Shown piece by piece: positions 1 through 10,795 of a stretch of DNA of 64,000 bases; the stretch's first letter is position 1, and each line of letters starts with the position of its first letter. The stretch spans positions 124,001-188,000 of the forward strand of contig JAPTJF010000009.1 of NCBI GenBank assembly GCA_029339195.1. The letters run 5' to 3'. This stretch comes from Micractinium sp. NFX-FRZ (taxonomy: Eukaryota; Chlorophyta; Trebouxiophyceae; Chlorellales; Chlorellaceae). The position numbers were made by a program, and so were the translations under genes. The notes beneath the pieces were generated by a model. The model was not told where the DNA came from. It saw only the letters and a list, made by a program, of their open reading frames with translations, and made no database searches.

Positions 1-525
1 GGCCGCTGCCGGCCAGCAAGGCAGTTGGGAAGAGCGAGGCGGCGGCCCGCCTCCCCCGCTACTGTGCGCTGCGCGCCTGTCCTGGGCGATGCACTTGGGG
101 CGATGCGTACGGCGCGGGGCTATGTTTTACAGTTGCTGCAGCTGGCGGCCGCGCTCTCTCGATTCTGTGTGTGCAAATCCTTATGCGTAAGTGTGCCGAG
201 TCAGTAGGATCAGATGATAGTCCAGAGCGGGCGGAGGCAGGAAAGCAGTAGGGGGCAGGAGAGAGATACATGCAGGGATGCCTGTCTAGCTTGCACGACG
301 GGCGTGGTGGGGAAACTGCTTGCAGTGGGGAGCAAGAAGGGGTGCAGACACAGCACAGCACAGCGGCACGTCACGGTTGTGCTGCACAAGGACGGAGAGA
401 CGAGCCGCAAATGGTGGCTGCAGTGGGAGATCATACATACATGCGAGGCTGTAACAGCCAACAGAGCCTTTGCACGTCAGGCTGCCGCGTGCCGCACCGC
501 GCCTGCTGCGCCGCCGTGCCGCGCC
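1..525. other. 3' flank of the LPA3-like gene
   Basis: No coding region is recognised here. The stretch lies downstream of the stop codon at 526-528 of the minus-strand gene. On the minus strand it holds a TGTAA motif (127-131) that could be the poly(A) signal. The open frames are GC-driven and show no family resemblance. Confidence 0.5.
127..131 (-). terminator. candidate TGTAA poly(A) signal of the LPA3-like gene
   Basis: TGTAA, the usual chlorophyte poly(A) signal, lies about 395 bases past the stop codon on the coding strand. Distance and motif fit, but a five-base match is weak on its own. Confidence 0.35.
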
Positions 526-3241
526 CTACCGCGCCGACGCCGCCTTGGCCGCCGCCGCCGCCGCCGCGCGCGGCAGCACCTCCAGCGACACCTCCCTCAA
601 GCTCGGCATCTCGTCACGCGTCTCCGCGAGGTGGAAGCCGGCGCGGGTGCGGGAGTAGATTTGGTAGGGGCCGGGGTAGGCCCGGAAGATGACGCCGCCC
701 GTGGCGCCCTTGAAGTTCTGCCGGGGCAGGGGAGACAGAAAGCCAGCCAGGGGAGGGGAGGGGAGGTTGGTGGGGAGGGCGGGTGCAATCGGGCAGGGGC
801 AGGAAGCAGGGGAGGGGGTGCATTGGATGGGGGAGCGGTGAAAGCCGCGAGACAGTTTGAGTGGGACCTGGTGGGGGCTGGGGAAGGCCAGAGGCTGTGC
901 CGCCCCCTTTGCCGCCGCTGCTGCTACTGCTCACTTGCTACCCTTGCACGGGCTGCCTGCGCACTTACCAACCCCAACTTCTTGCTCCCCAAAGCCCCCG
1001 CCTCACTTTGATGTAGTACGCGGTTTGGAAGCGCGGGATGAAGGACTTGGCAATCTGCCCAATCTTGGGGCTGCAGCGGCGGGCAGGGGTAATCAGGCTC
1101 AGGATTCAGGCGGGCATGTGAGCGGGCGGGTGCACCAAGCGTCAACAACTGACAGGGGAGAGCGCCCTGGCTGCGCCCCTGTCCCTGGTGTCAGCAGCAC
1201 CACGACATTAACCAAACCTTCTTTTTTTTTATTAACAAAACGAAGAAAATTTAACAAAACGAAGAAAAAGGGGGCACTACTCACTAGAAGAGGGCTGGGT
1301 AGTAGCCGGTGCGGATTCGGTCGATCTCGGCATTGAACGTGACGATGGGCGGGGTGGCCTTGCCCTCGGCGGCCACCGCCTCGAGGTGGGCGTGCAGCGC
1401 CGCCACCTCCAGCATCTCTTGCGGGTTGAAGTGGGGGTAGCTGCGGCATGCAGAAGGGATCGGGGGGTGCAGTGGCATTCGGCCCCTTCCGTTGACACAA
1501 AATGTGCGGCAGCGCTGATGCATCAAGTGTGTATGGGGGGTGAAGTGGGGATAGCTGCTGGGGGTATCACACATGCATCCCTAGAACTACTGAGCACCCT
1601 CACGCACAGAAGGAGACCCTGAAAGGCGCCCGCTCACGCCATGATCCCGCCCGCTCCTTGCTGCCATCGAGCTGGTCTGGCACACTCTTGCCACTGCCAC
1701 AGAGCACGCAAACCACTGCCACTGAACATGCAAACCAGCACAGAAACCCGTGCCCCGCTCACGCCATGATCAGCAGCTCCTCGCTGCCGTCCAGCTGGTC
1801 GGCCGCGTTGATCTTGCCCACCGTGATGCCCATGTCCAGAAAGGCGTTGGGCTTCATCTGCAGCAGGGCGTGGGATCAGCAGGGGGCGGGCAGGGGGTGG
1901 GCAGGCGGGGCGGGCGCACATTGGTGTTTACTGCTGCACCTTCTTGCCCGCCGTGCGCCCCAGCGCGGCGTGTTCCCATTGAGACTAAAATGAATGGAGG
2001 AAGAGCTGGACCGGCGCCAACTTACGTACTTTAACCCTTCAAACACTCAGTGCAGACTCAAATCCTGATGCACAGCGGCTCGCATCACTCCAGTGTCAGC
2101 ACACTCACCCACCCCTGCCTGCCTCCCCACCACCCACCCACCCTCACCCACCCACATACGCACCAAGTAGCCAAACTTGAAGGGGGTGCCGTCGAATACG
2201 GGGTCCATCGTCCAGCTGCCGGCGGCGGGGTCCATCGCCTTGCCCTGCAGCGCCACCTTGAGCTCCTGCAGCACCCCGAGGGACGTGCTGCTCATCTTTC
2301 AGACGTGGCAGGCAGCGAGCAGGGCACAACCAATCCGTTCATGCGTGCACAACCTGCCCTGCTCCGCACCCACTTTTTGGTCGGGGAAGAAGATGCGTGT
2401 GGCGGCGGCGCCCTCCCGGAAGGCCCGCACAAACTGGCGGAGGAAGTTGAGGGAGTAGGTCATCTCGTTGGAGCCTGTACCACAGCAATTTGAGGAGTGA
2501 AACAAGGCAGTACGAACGCATGGGTGTGAGGCAGGCGGGGGGTGCGCACAGATGCAAACTGAGCCGCGAGCGCAGGTCTCCTCGTCGGCGGCTGCATGGA
2601 GGTTGGGCATGTGGGCGAGTGATGACAGGATGAGGCTGGGGCGGGCAAGTAAAAGGCTGATAGGTGCGACCCGTGAGCTTGGGGCTGTCATCTCATCCAC
2701 TGCTCACCCTCTGCGTCGCCCGCCACTGCCGCCAGGGAAGCGGTGGGGAACTCGACCTCAATCAGGCTGGCCCCATCCTCGAGAGCGGCCCACACCGCTG
2801 CCTGCGCCTGCCGCACCGCCTGGTTGTAATCCGAGGGGAAGGGCTGCAGAGGGTGTGAAGGAGACATGGGAGGGACTGGGGTGGTTGCTGTTGAGAGAGG
2901 CCGTGCTGTGGGGCTGGGGCGGGCGGGGTGGGGAAGGGAGGCCGGGGCGGGGCGGCGGGCGGCCAAAGGGACGACGCAGGCCGCATGGCGCAGGGTTCAG
3001 CTTGGACAGACAGCTAGTTATTGCAGGCAAGGTACAAGAAGGACAGAGGAAGACCCAGCGCCAAGCTCACCACTAGGTCTGGCTGCGAGCTTGCTTGGCA
3101 CGCAAGTTGCCGATGCGCCGCCTGCCGCCGCCGCCACTGCTGCTGCCGCTGCCCCGCTGCCTGCAGCTGCTCTGCTGGTCGCCGGGGCTGCGGTAACGCT
3201 GCAGGGTGCCGAAGCGACGCGGTCTGACTGAGCGAGAGCAT
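526..3241 (-). CDS. DUF1995 / LOW PSII ACCUMULATION 3-like plastid protein, 8 exons
   Basis: The model is complement(join(526..717,1007..1070,1285..1440,1763..1857,2164..2295,2374..2474,2708..2843,3071..3241)), 348 residues, in frame throughout with GT-AG introns. The first exon encodes an Ala/Gln/Arg-rich stretch with few acidic residues, as in a chloroplast transit peptide. The DUF1995 fold starts at exon 2 with PFPSDYNQAVRQAQ and EVEFPTASL. It continues with NEMTYSLNFLRQFV, IFFPDQK, GITVGKINAADQLDG and TGYYPALFYPKIGQI. Arabidopsis LPA3 has this domain and helps photosystem II assembly; whether this copy does the same is inferred. The start is the ATG at 3241, directly before MLSLSQTAS. The last residues are an Ala-rich tail after EVSLEVLP. 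The family call is good, the exact subfamily less so because plants have several DUF1995 proteins. Confidence 0.85.
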
Positions 3242-3890
3242 CGCTGGAGCGCCAGGCAAAGCGGGCACGGCGGAGAACAGCGGGGGATAGCGCGAGGATA
3301 TGAGGGCTCGGGTTCCGAGCAGCGCTTGCTGGCTGACGATGAATGGCGGCCTTTTGAGCGCGCGCTGCGACGAAGCAGGAGACCCGCCCTGCTTGCCGCC
3401 GGCGACGCTCAGCGGGCGCAGCGCTGTCTGCGGCCCGCAGTTACTGGGAGGAGTTGTGGGCAGGGGTGGGACTGCTGCAACCCACATTCTACAGGAAGCT
3501 GTAGCACCTCGAGTGTTGTTTGCTAGCACATCCATTCACATTGTTTCTACCGGTGCTCGGGTATCGGCAGGGCGGGCGGGGACCTGGCGGGCGACCGACC
3601 GGCCCTCTTTGCTCAGCGAATGGTTTTGCCATTTATGGAGCATGTGCAACTGGTCAATACCCCAAACTGACATGATCACTGACTTGTGCCGTGAATGAAG
3701 TGCACTCTCGTCTGCTGCCTCCTCCTCTACCCGCCCTCTCTGAATGGAGACGCATTCATGCGACAGTGTATGAAATTTACAGGTTTGGGATAACACAAGA
3801 CTTACACAGGACTCGATACAGGGGCGTGGGGGTACAGATTACAAGGTGTGGTACACAAGTGGCACTCCCAACAGCAGTGAAGCGCGCCTA
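3242..3890. other. intergenic: 5' flank of LPA3-like gene and 3' flank of MFS gene
   Basis: No gene is recognised. Both neighbours are on the minus strand, so this holds the promoter of the DUF1995 gene and the 3' end of the transporter gene. It contains three minus-strand TGTAA motifs close to the transporter stop, at about 3777, 3802 and 3839. Confidence 0.5.
3839..3843 (-). terminator. candidate TGTAA poly(A) signal of the MFS transporter gene
   Basis: TGTAA on the coding strand lies 48 bases past the stop codon. Two further copies follow within about 65 bases (near 3802 and 3777), so the 3' end is well supplied with signals. Confidence 0.5.
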
Positions 3891-6800
3891 TCATGTGGGG
3901 TGCGGGAGCAGCGGCTCGGCGCACTCCCCTGCCGCCGCCAGCCGCCTTGCCGCTGCCGAGCCCACCGCTGCTGAGCCGCCCTCGGCAGCCGCCGCAGCCG
4001 TTCCCTCCTCCTCCTCTCCATCTGCGGCCAGCTGCTGCCCCTCCAGCTCAGCAACCTCTCTATAGCTCTCTGCCCCGTGGGAGCGGCACATGGCCACGAG
4101 GAAGAGCACCGCTGACAGGGCAAGCAGGGCGGTGCAGGCGCACATAGAGACGCGCCAGTTGGAGATACGGCCCTGCACAGAGAGGGTGAAGGGGGTGAGC
4201 GGGCAGGCGGGGGAGGAAGTGGAGCAGCAGAGGGCACCGAACTGTTAGTGCCTCATGAATCGACCCCAGTTTGACCGTTTGCACTTGCAGGCTAGTGGGC
4301 AGCGCCACGCAGGCGTGCTGCATGCATGCAAGCCGACAAGCAAGGCCAGGCCAGTCGCGGCCCCACCGCCCGCTGCGCATGCTTGCCCCGCCCCCACCCC
4401 GCACCCCCAATCGCTCACTAACCCTACCACCTGCAGCCAGCCCAGGGCTGGGGGGGAGGGTATGTCCCCCAGCAGGTGCTGCGCAAACTCGGCGGCGGAC
4501 AGGGCAAAGGGGCGCAGGTCGGGGGGCACGCTCCAAAGCAGGACGGCGTTGACGGGGGCAGCCATGAGGAACCTGCGGCAGCAGCGGGTGGAAATGGAAG
4601 AAGGTGAGCGGGCACTGATGGCTAACTTGAGGGAGCGGCAGGCGCTGCGCAGCACAGCGGCAGCCCCGGGTGATGTGTGCACCACCCCTGCGGCTGCCGC
4701 TCACATGCCAAACTCTCCGAGGGCAAAGGCGGGCCCAAACCAGGCCACCGTCTGGGCGGCGGCAAATCCAGCCATGATGAAGGCGCACCCCGCGCCCGCG
4801 CCGCCTGCATTGGAGAAAATCAGGGAGCAGGGGTGCGCACGAAATGGCAGGTGACGCGAAGCATGCACAGAAGACGGTGGGGAGGCAGGCAGGCAGGGGG
4901 ACAGGCAGGACGGGGGATGTCCGGGCGCACGAGCAGGGGGGAATGGCGGGGCGTGGGCTGGCCTGGCAGGGCAGGAACAAGCAGAGTGCCGTGCACGCAC
5001 CAGCACACAGCAGGAGCGCGTTCCACACGCTGGGCCCCATGGCATCCAGAGCCAGCCCGCCGCTCACGGTGCCCAGCACGCCCGTCACGACTGCAGCGCC
5101 AGGCAGGGAGGAACACAGCATCGTTGCAGGTTGTGTTTGTTTCTGTTGGTGTATGTGCTAATGTATGGTTGTGGCGTTTCTTAGTGTGCAACACCAGGGC
5201 CGGGCCTCGCAGCACTCTGCCAGCTCAGAGCTTGCCTCCCCACATTCCCAAACGCACTCTCCACTCCAGCCCGGCTGATCTAGGTGCTCATTGTGAGGTG
5301 CTCTCTCTCTCTCTCTCTCACCTGTGATCCCCCCAAAAATGAGGTCAGCTGTCTGGGGTGGCAGGTCGAACACGTCCCGCGCCGCTTTGGGGCCTGCAGC
5401 AGCAGGACAGGCGGGCGGGAGGACAGGGAGGCGTGCTAGTGAGGGAAGGAGCCAATGGCTCCCCCGTCACTCCTGGCAGGGCTAGCCCTGCCGCTGTCTA
5501 GCTTCAATTGAAGATAGACAGACAAAGCTGGCCGACTGGAAGGCTGCACACCCCAGGGCGCTGTTGTGCACAGACAGGGCCAGTCCCCTCCTTTCCGCCA
5601 CTCCCAACCAAAGTTCGCACCATAGAAGGCGTAGCACCCCAGGGCGCCGTTGTACACAGAGAGCGCAATGATGGTGCACACGGCCACAGGGCTGGCTGCC
5701 AGCCTGCGCAGGTCGGAAGCCGCCTGAGCCAGAGCCGACTTTGGGGGGCCTGCAGGGCGGCGGGACACCGAGGCGTGGGAAGGATGAACAAGAGCCCAGC
5801 TGTTCGACATTTGGTCGGTTGGCGGGTGCAGGGCAGATGGCAGATGAACAAGAGACCAGCTGTTTGACATTTGGTCGGTTGGTGGGTGCAGGGCAGGTGG
5901 CAGGTGGCGTGTGGCAAGCCGGTGCACTGCTGAGCCAACAGACGTGTCTCAGACGCTGTGCAAGGCAGGGCGCAAGCTTCGGGAAGCAGCGCCCCAGGCT
6001 GCACACAAGCAGGCACGGGCGGGCAGGTGCGGCGCACCCGCTGCCGCCAGGGGCTTGCCGCTGCGCAGCTCCACCGGCGATGCCAGCAGCGTGAGGGCAG
6101 CCAGGGGGAGCATGGCCAGCGCCTCGATGCCAAACGCAGCCCGCCAGCCGTATGCGGTGCCCACCTGCAAGCCGACGCGGCGCAGCACAACGCAGCGCAC
6201 CGCAGCATGGGTGCACCGCGGTGTGAGGCAGGCAGTGGCACGGAGCAGCACAGCGCGGAACGTAGCAGGGCACAGCACTGTGCAGCCTCCAGAGCTTCAG
6301 CACAACACCACCAGCGCAGCGGCTGCACGAGCCGCTGCACTTTGCAACAGCCGTGTAGGGCGCGGGTGGGCAGCAGCAGGCGGAGCTGCCCATGGACGGT
6401 TCCCTCCCACCGCCCAGCTCACAACACAGCACCCCCCCCCGCCTGTGCCCCGCAGCCCCCCTGCCGCCTGCCCCTACCGCCACCTCCCTCCCCGCCCCGC
6501 TCACGATGCCTCCAAAGATGTACCCGCTCGCAAATCCCACCGGGATGCAGAGGAACAGGGTGGCAAGCCAGAGCGACTTGCCCTGCTGCGGTGCCTGGTC
6601 GTCGATCAGCGGGGCCGCCAGGGCTATGAAGGGGCCCACAGCCGCCCCCACTGCCAGGCGGCAGAGCAGGAGCAGGGAGAAGGTGGGTGCTACCGCGCAG
6701 CCGGCAGCACCCACGATCCAGAGGCTGCGTAGGGTTGCCGGGAGGTGGGGAGGGGTGGCAGGGCGGGGCGGGCGTTGGGGCGAGTGAGGGGAGATGCGGT

Positions 6801-7573
6801 GGGCCGGCAGCAGGGGCGGGGCCGGATTACCGAGCATGTGTGGGGAAACGCATCCTGGGCCTGCATGCCTGCCACAAAACTGACCGTTCGCCACATCAGC
6901 TTCATCCTCACCCTCAACCCCGCACCAGCGCTGCCGCTCCCCATGCCCACCTGAGGCCAGCACCCATCAGGCGCAGCGCTGGGAAGTGGCGTGCGAGCTG
7001 TGAGCAGGTGGGCGCGCTCAGCATGAGCCCCGTCATCAGCATGGCAGCCAGCAGCCCGTCCTTGGGCAGTGACAGATCAAACTCGCCCTGAACATGAAAG
7101 ATCGAGCAGGAGAGCGGTGCAGTGCGTGGTGGGGCAAAGGGGAGGGGAAGGGGCATTGCAACGCAGGCAGCGGTAGGCAAGAGCCGCTCCAAGCACCCAA
7201 GAGGCACCCTGGCCATGCAGCACCCACAAATGCCGATTAGCTATTGCTGCTGCCGCACCTGGATGCCGTAGCCTGGCTGCCCATCCTCAGCACGCTTGCC
7301 GTTGACACTGTTGCACGATACAACCTGCACACGCGTGGGGACAGCGGGGCTGGGTGGCCACCGGCAGCGGCGACGGCGGCAGAGGCGGGTGGCGGCGGGA
7401 GGCAGGTGGGCGGCGCCCCGACAGTATTGCAGCGGTGGAATCAAGAAGATCACGGGACTGTGCATGACTTCCTCGGCCAGCGGACACGCCTCCCAACTCA
7501 CCCCACGGTCGGCGAAAAGGAGCAGCGCCGAGGCACAGAACAGGGCCAACAGCCGGCCAGGCGATGAAACCAT
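3891..7573 (-). CDS. Spinster-like major facilitator transporter, 11 exons
   Basis: The model is complement(join(3891..4172,4431..4572,4705..4804,5001..5090,5322..5393,5621..5749,6038..6164,6505..6724,6951..7087,7259..7324,7502..7573)), 478 residues. The upstream in-frame codon at 7594 is GTG, so the ATG at 7573 is taken. Spinster-family hallmarks appear in order: LLLFADRG then NSVNG and GYGIQ, EFDLSLPKDGLLAAMLMTGL, SLWIVGAAGC, FIALAAPLIDD, LWLATLFLCIPVGFASGYI, YGWRAAFGIEALAMLP, DLPPQTADLIFGGIT and VVTGVLGTVSGGLALD. About twelve hydrophobic helices are visible. Plant and animal Spinster proteins are membrane transporters linked to sphingolipid or lysolipid export; the substrate cannot be read here. 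The C-terminus is an acidic, Ala-rich cytosolic tail. Introns 5 and 6 hold tandem copies of adjacent sequence (5783-5902, 5545-5580). Confidence 0.85.
5545..5580 (-). repeat. decayed copy of MFS exon 6 end inside intron 6
   Basis: This intronic stretch repeats the exon sequence at 5631-5665 with a few substitutions, offset by about 86 bases. It shares the core CACCCCAGGGCG followed by TTGT and CACAGA on the plus strand. The copy has lost the reading frame and lies just beyond the used donor. Confidence 0.75.
5783..5902. repeat. 60-base tandem duplication in MFS intron 5
   Basis: Two head-to-tail copies (5783-5842 and 5843-5902) share GATGAACAAGAG and ACATTTGGTCGGTTGG and differ at only a few positions. 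They lie upstream of exon 6 on the coding strand and look recent. Confidence 0.85.
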
Positions 7574-8402
7574 TCCGTCCGAACTACCCTGCACAACCAG
7601 TCGGATGGATGCGCCACACCCCCGACCTTGGGGGTGTGGCGTGCTGAGGTGTGACGCACCTCAGCAGGCTGACGCTGGCGGCATTGCTCTTGGCCCCTCT
7701 TGGATCAGTTCTGCCACTATAAAGCCAGTGGACGGAAGCTGTGCTTCTCTCCGAAACGCGTTGATCTATGCTGCACCCCACACAATGAGCGATTTCGGGC
7801 ACCAGCATGGCACACGACCCGTCGGCAACCCTGCAGCTTTCGGCACGTCGCGGACTGTGCACTGACGTGCGCTGGCTCGTCGTGGCTTTACTGCGTGAGG
7901 TACAGTTGTTTGAGAAGGGATTCATTTCTCGTTGCTAACAGACTGAAAAGGTACAGTACCGGGGCAGAGGGAGTGGCGGCAGCACGACAAGCTGCTTGGT
8001 CGGCGGCAGACCGCCGCCAATGCGCGATTGCACTCGCACCGCTCCTGCAGTGGGGATTGATGATATTGCACAGGCATATGGGAGGTGCATGGTTCTACTT
8101 TTCAATCTGCGTTACGTAAAGCATCAGCCTCAGAGGAGGTGCGGTGGGCGCTGCATGCGCCCGCCCTGCACCATGGCCCTGCACCACCGCCCCACCGCCG
8201 CATGCTGGGAGTGCTGTGTTCTCCTGACGCTCCAAAACGCTCGCCTCTACCCCGCTCTGCCTGCGTTTGAAGCACCTGCATCAGTCTGCAAACTCTCCTC
8301 GCGAGCGCCATCGCGCCGCGCCATCACTTCCTGGCCTGCCCTCTGAAAGCTTGTCTTTTCGGTAGCATCACTTGAGCCCGGAGCGGGTCGCAGCAGCCCG
8401 GC
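7574..8402. promoter_or_regulatory. divergent intergenic region between MFS and LSM8
   Basis: The two genes are transcribed away from each other, so both promoters should lie here. A TATAAAG string is at 7718-7724 on the plus strand, about 680 bases before the LSM8 ATG, so its role is unclear. Two perfect hairpins (7613-7640 and 7643-7665) sit next to the transporter start. No other gene is seen. Confidence 0.5.
7613..7665. repeat. two adjacent perfect inverted repeats
   Basis: Hairpin 1 has an 11-base stem, GCCACACCCCC at 7613-7623 paired with 7630-7640, and a 6-base loop. Hairpin 2 has a 9-base stem, GCTGAGGTG at 7643-7651 paired with 7657-7665, and a 5-base loop. They are separated by two bases and begin 40 bases upstream of the transporter ATG, probably within its 5' untranslated region or core promoter. 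Confidence 0.8.
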
Positions 8403-10030
8403 ATGGCGGGGCAAGGAGAGGCGGGCCTTGCGCAGTATGTCGACAGTGAGTGCGTCGTGCGGTGCGGCTCTGTGTGCGCCCCTGGGCGCAGCTTGCACGT
8501 GGGAGAGCTGGAACGGGCCCTCTGGTTGATCACTGCCAGGCGATTTGGCAGTGATCGAGAGCACTGCCAGGATGGTGCCGCTGCCGCTGCCGCCGCAGCG
8601 GCGGGCCACCCCCGGCAGCCCCACCCTTCTCCCACCCGAATCCCCTGCTGCAGCAACGGTGTCGGTGATCACAAATGACGGGCGGACAATAGTGGTGAGG
8701 CAGCCACGCAGCCAGGCGCCGCTTGCTGGCACGCCTGCATGTAGCTGCTGCTGCTGCTGCTGCTGCTGCTGGAGCCTGTGCCGCCTGCTAGTGCTGGGTG
8801 CTGGGTAGCAGGGGTGGCTGGGGTCGTGTTGACAGCAGCGTGGCTGCGGTGCGCTGTCTGCACATGTGCTGGCAAGACGAGGTTGTTGGAAGGGTGCTGC
8901 TGAAGGCAGGGGTGCGTTTGCAGGCCCTTCCTGGGTTGCCCTGCTGCCACTCACCTTGCTGCTCCGTCGGCGCAGTCATGCACCTCTCCTTTCTGCTGCC
9001 TAGGCCCCATGCTGTACTGCACTGTACCGGGTATGCTGCGGGGGTACGACCAGCCCACCGGCCCGTGTGTCTGATTTGCTGCGTCATGCTATGCGTGCTG
9101 TGGATGTGTGCAGGGCACGCTGCGGGGGTACGACCAGGCCACCAACCTCATTTTGGACGAGTGCCATGAGCGCGTGTACAGCTCCAAGGTGAGCTCGCCT
9201 CAGGCACAAGCGGGCCGGTGCTGCCGCCGCGGCTCCTGCACTGCCATTGCCGGTGCTGCTGCCGTGCAGCCCTTGCATGCAGGGCTGCTACTCACAGCGC
9301 TGACGACGGTGCCTGGCTGCCTGCCTGGCCGCCTGCCCGTACACGTGCCCGCCTGCCTGCCCACCAGACTGCCCACTCGCCTATTTGCTTGCCGGCCTGC
9401 CCACCGGCCTGCCCACACACGCACCGACCTGCCTGCCTGCCTGCCCACTTGCCTGCCTGCTCAGGTGCCTGCCCACCGGCCTGCCCACACGTGCACCGAC
9501 CTGCCTGCTTGACTGCTTGTGCTGCAGAGCGGCGTGGAGCAGCTAGTGCTTGGGCTGTACGTCATCCGGGGGGACAACATGTGAGCTGCGGGCCTGTGGG
9601 TCAAGGCTGTAGAGGAGTGAGAGCAGGGCGGGCAGTTGGTTGGATGGGCAGTGGGGCTTCGTGGGAGGAATCCTGGTTCCGCTGCCCTAGCAAAGCCATG
9701 CCTTTGTTGTTAGGGTAAGCCTCAGCAGAGCAGTGGTTTGTGAGCACCAGAATGCAGCCATGCACTGACCCCCCGCGCCCAACCCATCACCCCACTTGCG
9801 GCTTCCCCTGCCGCCCGCAAAGCTGCCGTTGAGGGGCTCGGGCCGGACAGCCGCTCCTCAGCCCCAGCCACTTGGCCCATCCACAAGCCACGCCCTCCAC
9901 CCTAACCCTCCCTCCCTCGTGCGCGGCCCCCGCCTGCAGAGCGGTGATTGGCGAAATTGATGAGGACAAGGATGCGGCGGTAGACTTTGATGCGGTGCGG
10001 GCAGCGCCGTTGAAACCTGTGACGCACTGA
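8403..10030 (+). CDS. LSM8: U6 snRNA-associated Sm-like protein LSm8, 5 exons
   Basis: The model is join(8403..8445,8654..8694,9114..9188,9528..9580,9940..10030), 100 residues; LSm8 is usually about 95-100. LSm8 is the subunit that distinguishes the nuclear LSm2-8 ring, which binds the 3' oligo(U) of U6 snRNA, from the cytoplasmic LSm1-7 ring. The Sm1 motif reads TVSVITNDGRTIVGTLRGYD followed by NLILDECHERVYSS. The Sm2 motif reads GLYVIRGDNIAVIGEID. The C-terminus ends in PLKPVTH, matching the conserved LSm8 tail. The ATG at 8403 gives a short N-terminus before the Sm fold, as expected. Introns 3 and 4 are rich in CCTGCC-type repeats, and intron 2 contains a partial copy of exon 3. Confidence 0.93.
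8528..8556. repeat. perfect 11-base-stem hairpin in LSM8 intron 1
   Basis: GATCACTGCCA at 8528-8538 pairs perfectly with 8546-8556 across a 7-base loop. It lies in the first intron, about 100 bases before the exon 2 acceptor. Confidence 0.8.
8744..8770 (+). repeat. CTG trinucleotide run in LSM8 intron 2
   Basis: About nine CTG units stand in tandem 50 bases after the exon 2 donor. It is a simple repeat with no coding role. Confidence 0.85.
9030..9061 (+). repeat. partial copy of LSM8 exon 3 start inside intron 2
   Basis: The segment GCTGCGGGGGTACGACCAG, also found at the start of exon 3 (9114 onward), occurs 84 bases upstream. It is flanked by matching but mutated bases. The copy lacks a usable AG directly before it and soon loses similarity. 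Confidence 0.85.
9310..9510 (+). repeat. CCTG-rich imperfect tandem repeats in LSM8 intron 3
   Basis: The stretch is built of repeated CTGCCTGCC, GCCCACCGGC and CACACG blocks. A longer unit ending in CACCGACCTGCCTGC recurs twice near 9420 and 9495. It is pyrimidine-rich and lies before the exon 4 acceptor. Confidence 0.7.
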
Positions 10031-10795
10031 TTGACCGACAGATTGACGGCGGGCGCGCCGGCGGCACTTGGAGCGATGTGCTGCCTTCTCTCTCTGGCCA
10101 CACCTCTGCTGCAGTGCATCGATCGCTGGCTTGTGCACCTGCCGCTCCCTTGAGTTGACGCCCCCTGCTCTCCCTGCAATGCCTCCCCTGCTCCCTGCTT
10201 CAGCCGTTGGAATACTTGGTTAACAGTGTTCTGCCCTTCACACAACAGCACAACAGTTCGACTAACTGGGTGTTCCTTGCAAACACGCACACGTGGCAAA
10301 AGGAAGGGTACACACATTGATGCCATGTTACTGCCTGGCAAGCCAGATCTCGTCGACGGCTGACTGGGCGCGTGGGGGTGGGAAAGCGGGGGTGAAGAAA
10401 GGGCAGGGGCAGGGGAGTTCTCACCGGATTGCATACATACATACAACAGGCAGGAGGCTACAGGGCACACATCGCCAGGGGCCGTTTGACCGGCGCAGGC
10501 GCATGGGTTCGTATCATCAAAGGGGTGGGCAGGGAAGGGGGGTCACCCGCCAAGCAAATGATTCATGGGTTTTGTTGGAGCAAGGGCACAGGCCATGCTG
10601 GTTCATTGTGGTGAAGGTGGGGTGGGCAGCTGCTTGAGGGGTGGGGCGATCATCCGGCTTGCGCTGTCGGGTGCGGGTCCCTGACACGCCAGACAGCCGC
10701 GGAGCCGGCGCAAGGGCCAGCACCAAGGTCCAGCTGCCTGCAATGCTGGCGCCAGCGCAATGTCAGCACGCCAGCTCAGCGGTCGCGTGCTGGGT
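10031..10795. other. convergent intergenic region after LSM8
   Basis: The 3' ends of LSM8 (+) and the next gene (-) face each other here. No coding region, RNA gene or clear poly(A) motif was recognised, apart from short A/T-richer stretches around 10210-10330. Confidence 0.5.

Noticed and set aside
7574..7594. Seven extra N-terminal codons for the MFS transporter
   Set aside because: The codon at 7594 is GTG, not ATG. The first ATG in frame is at 7573.
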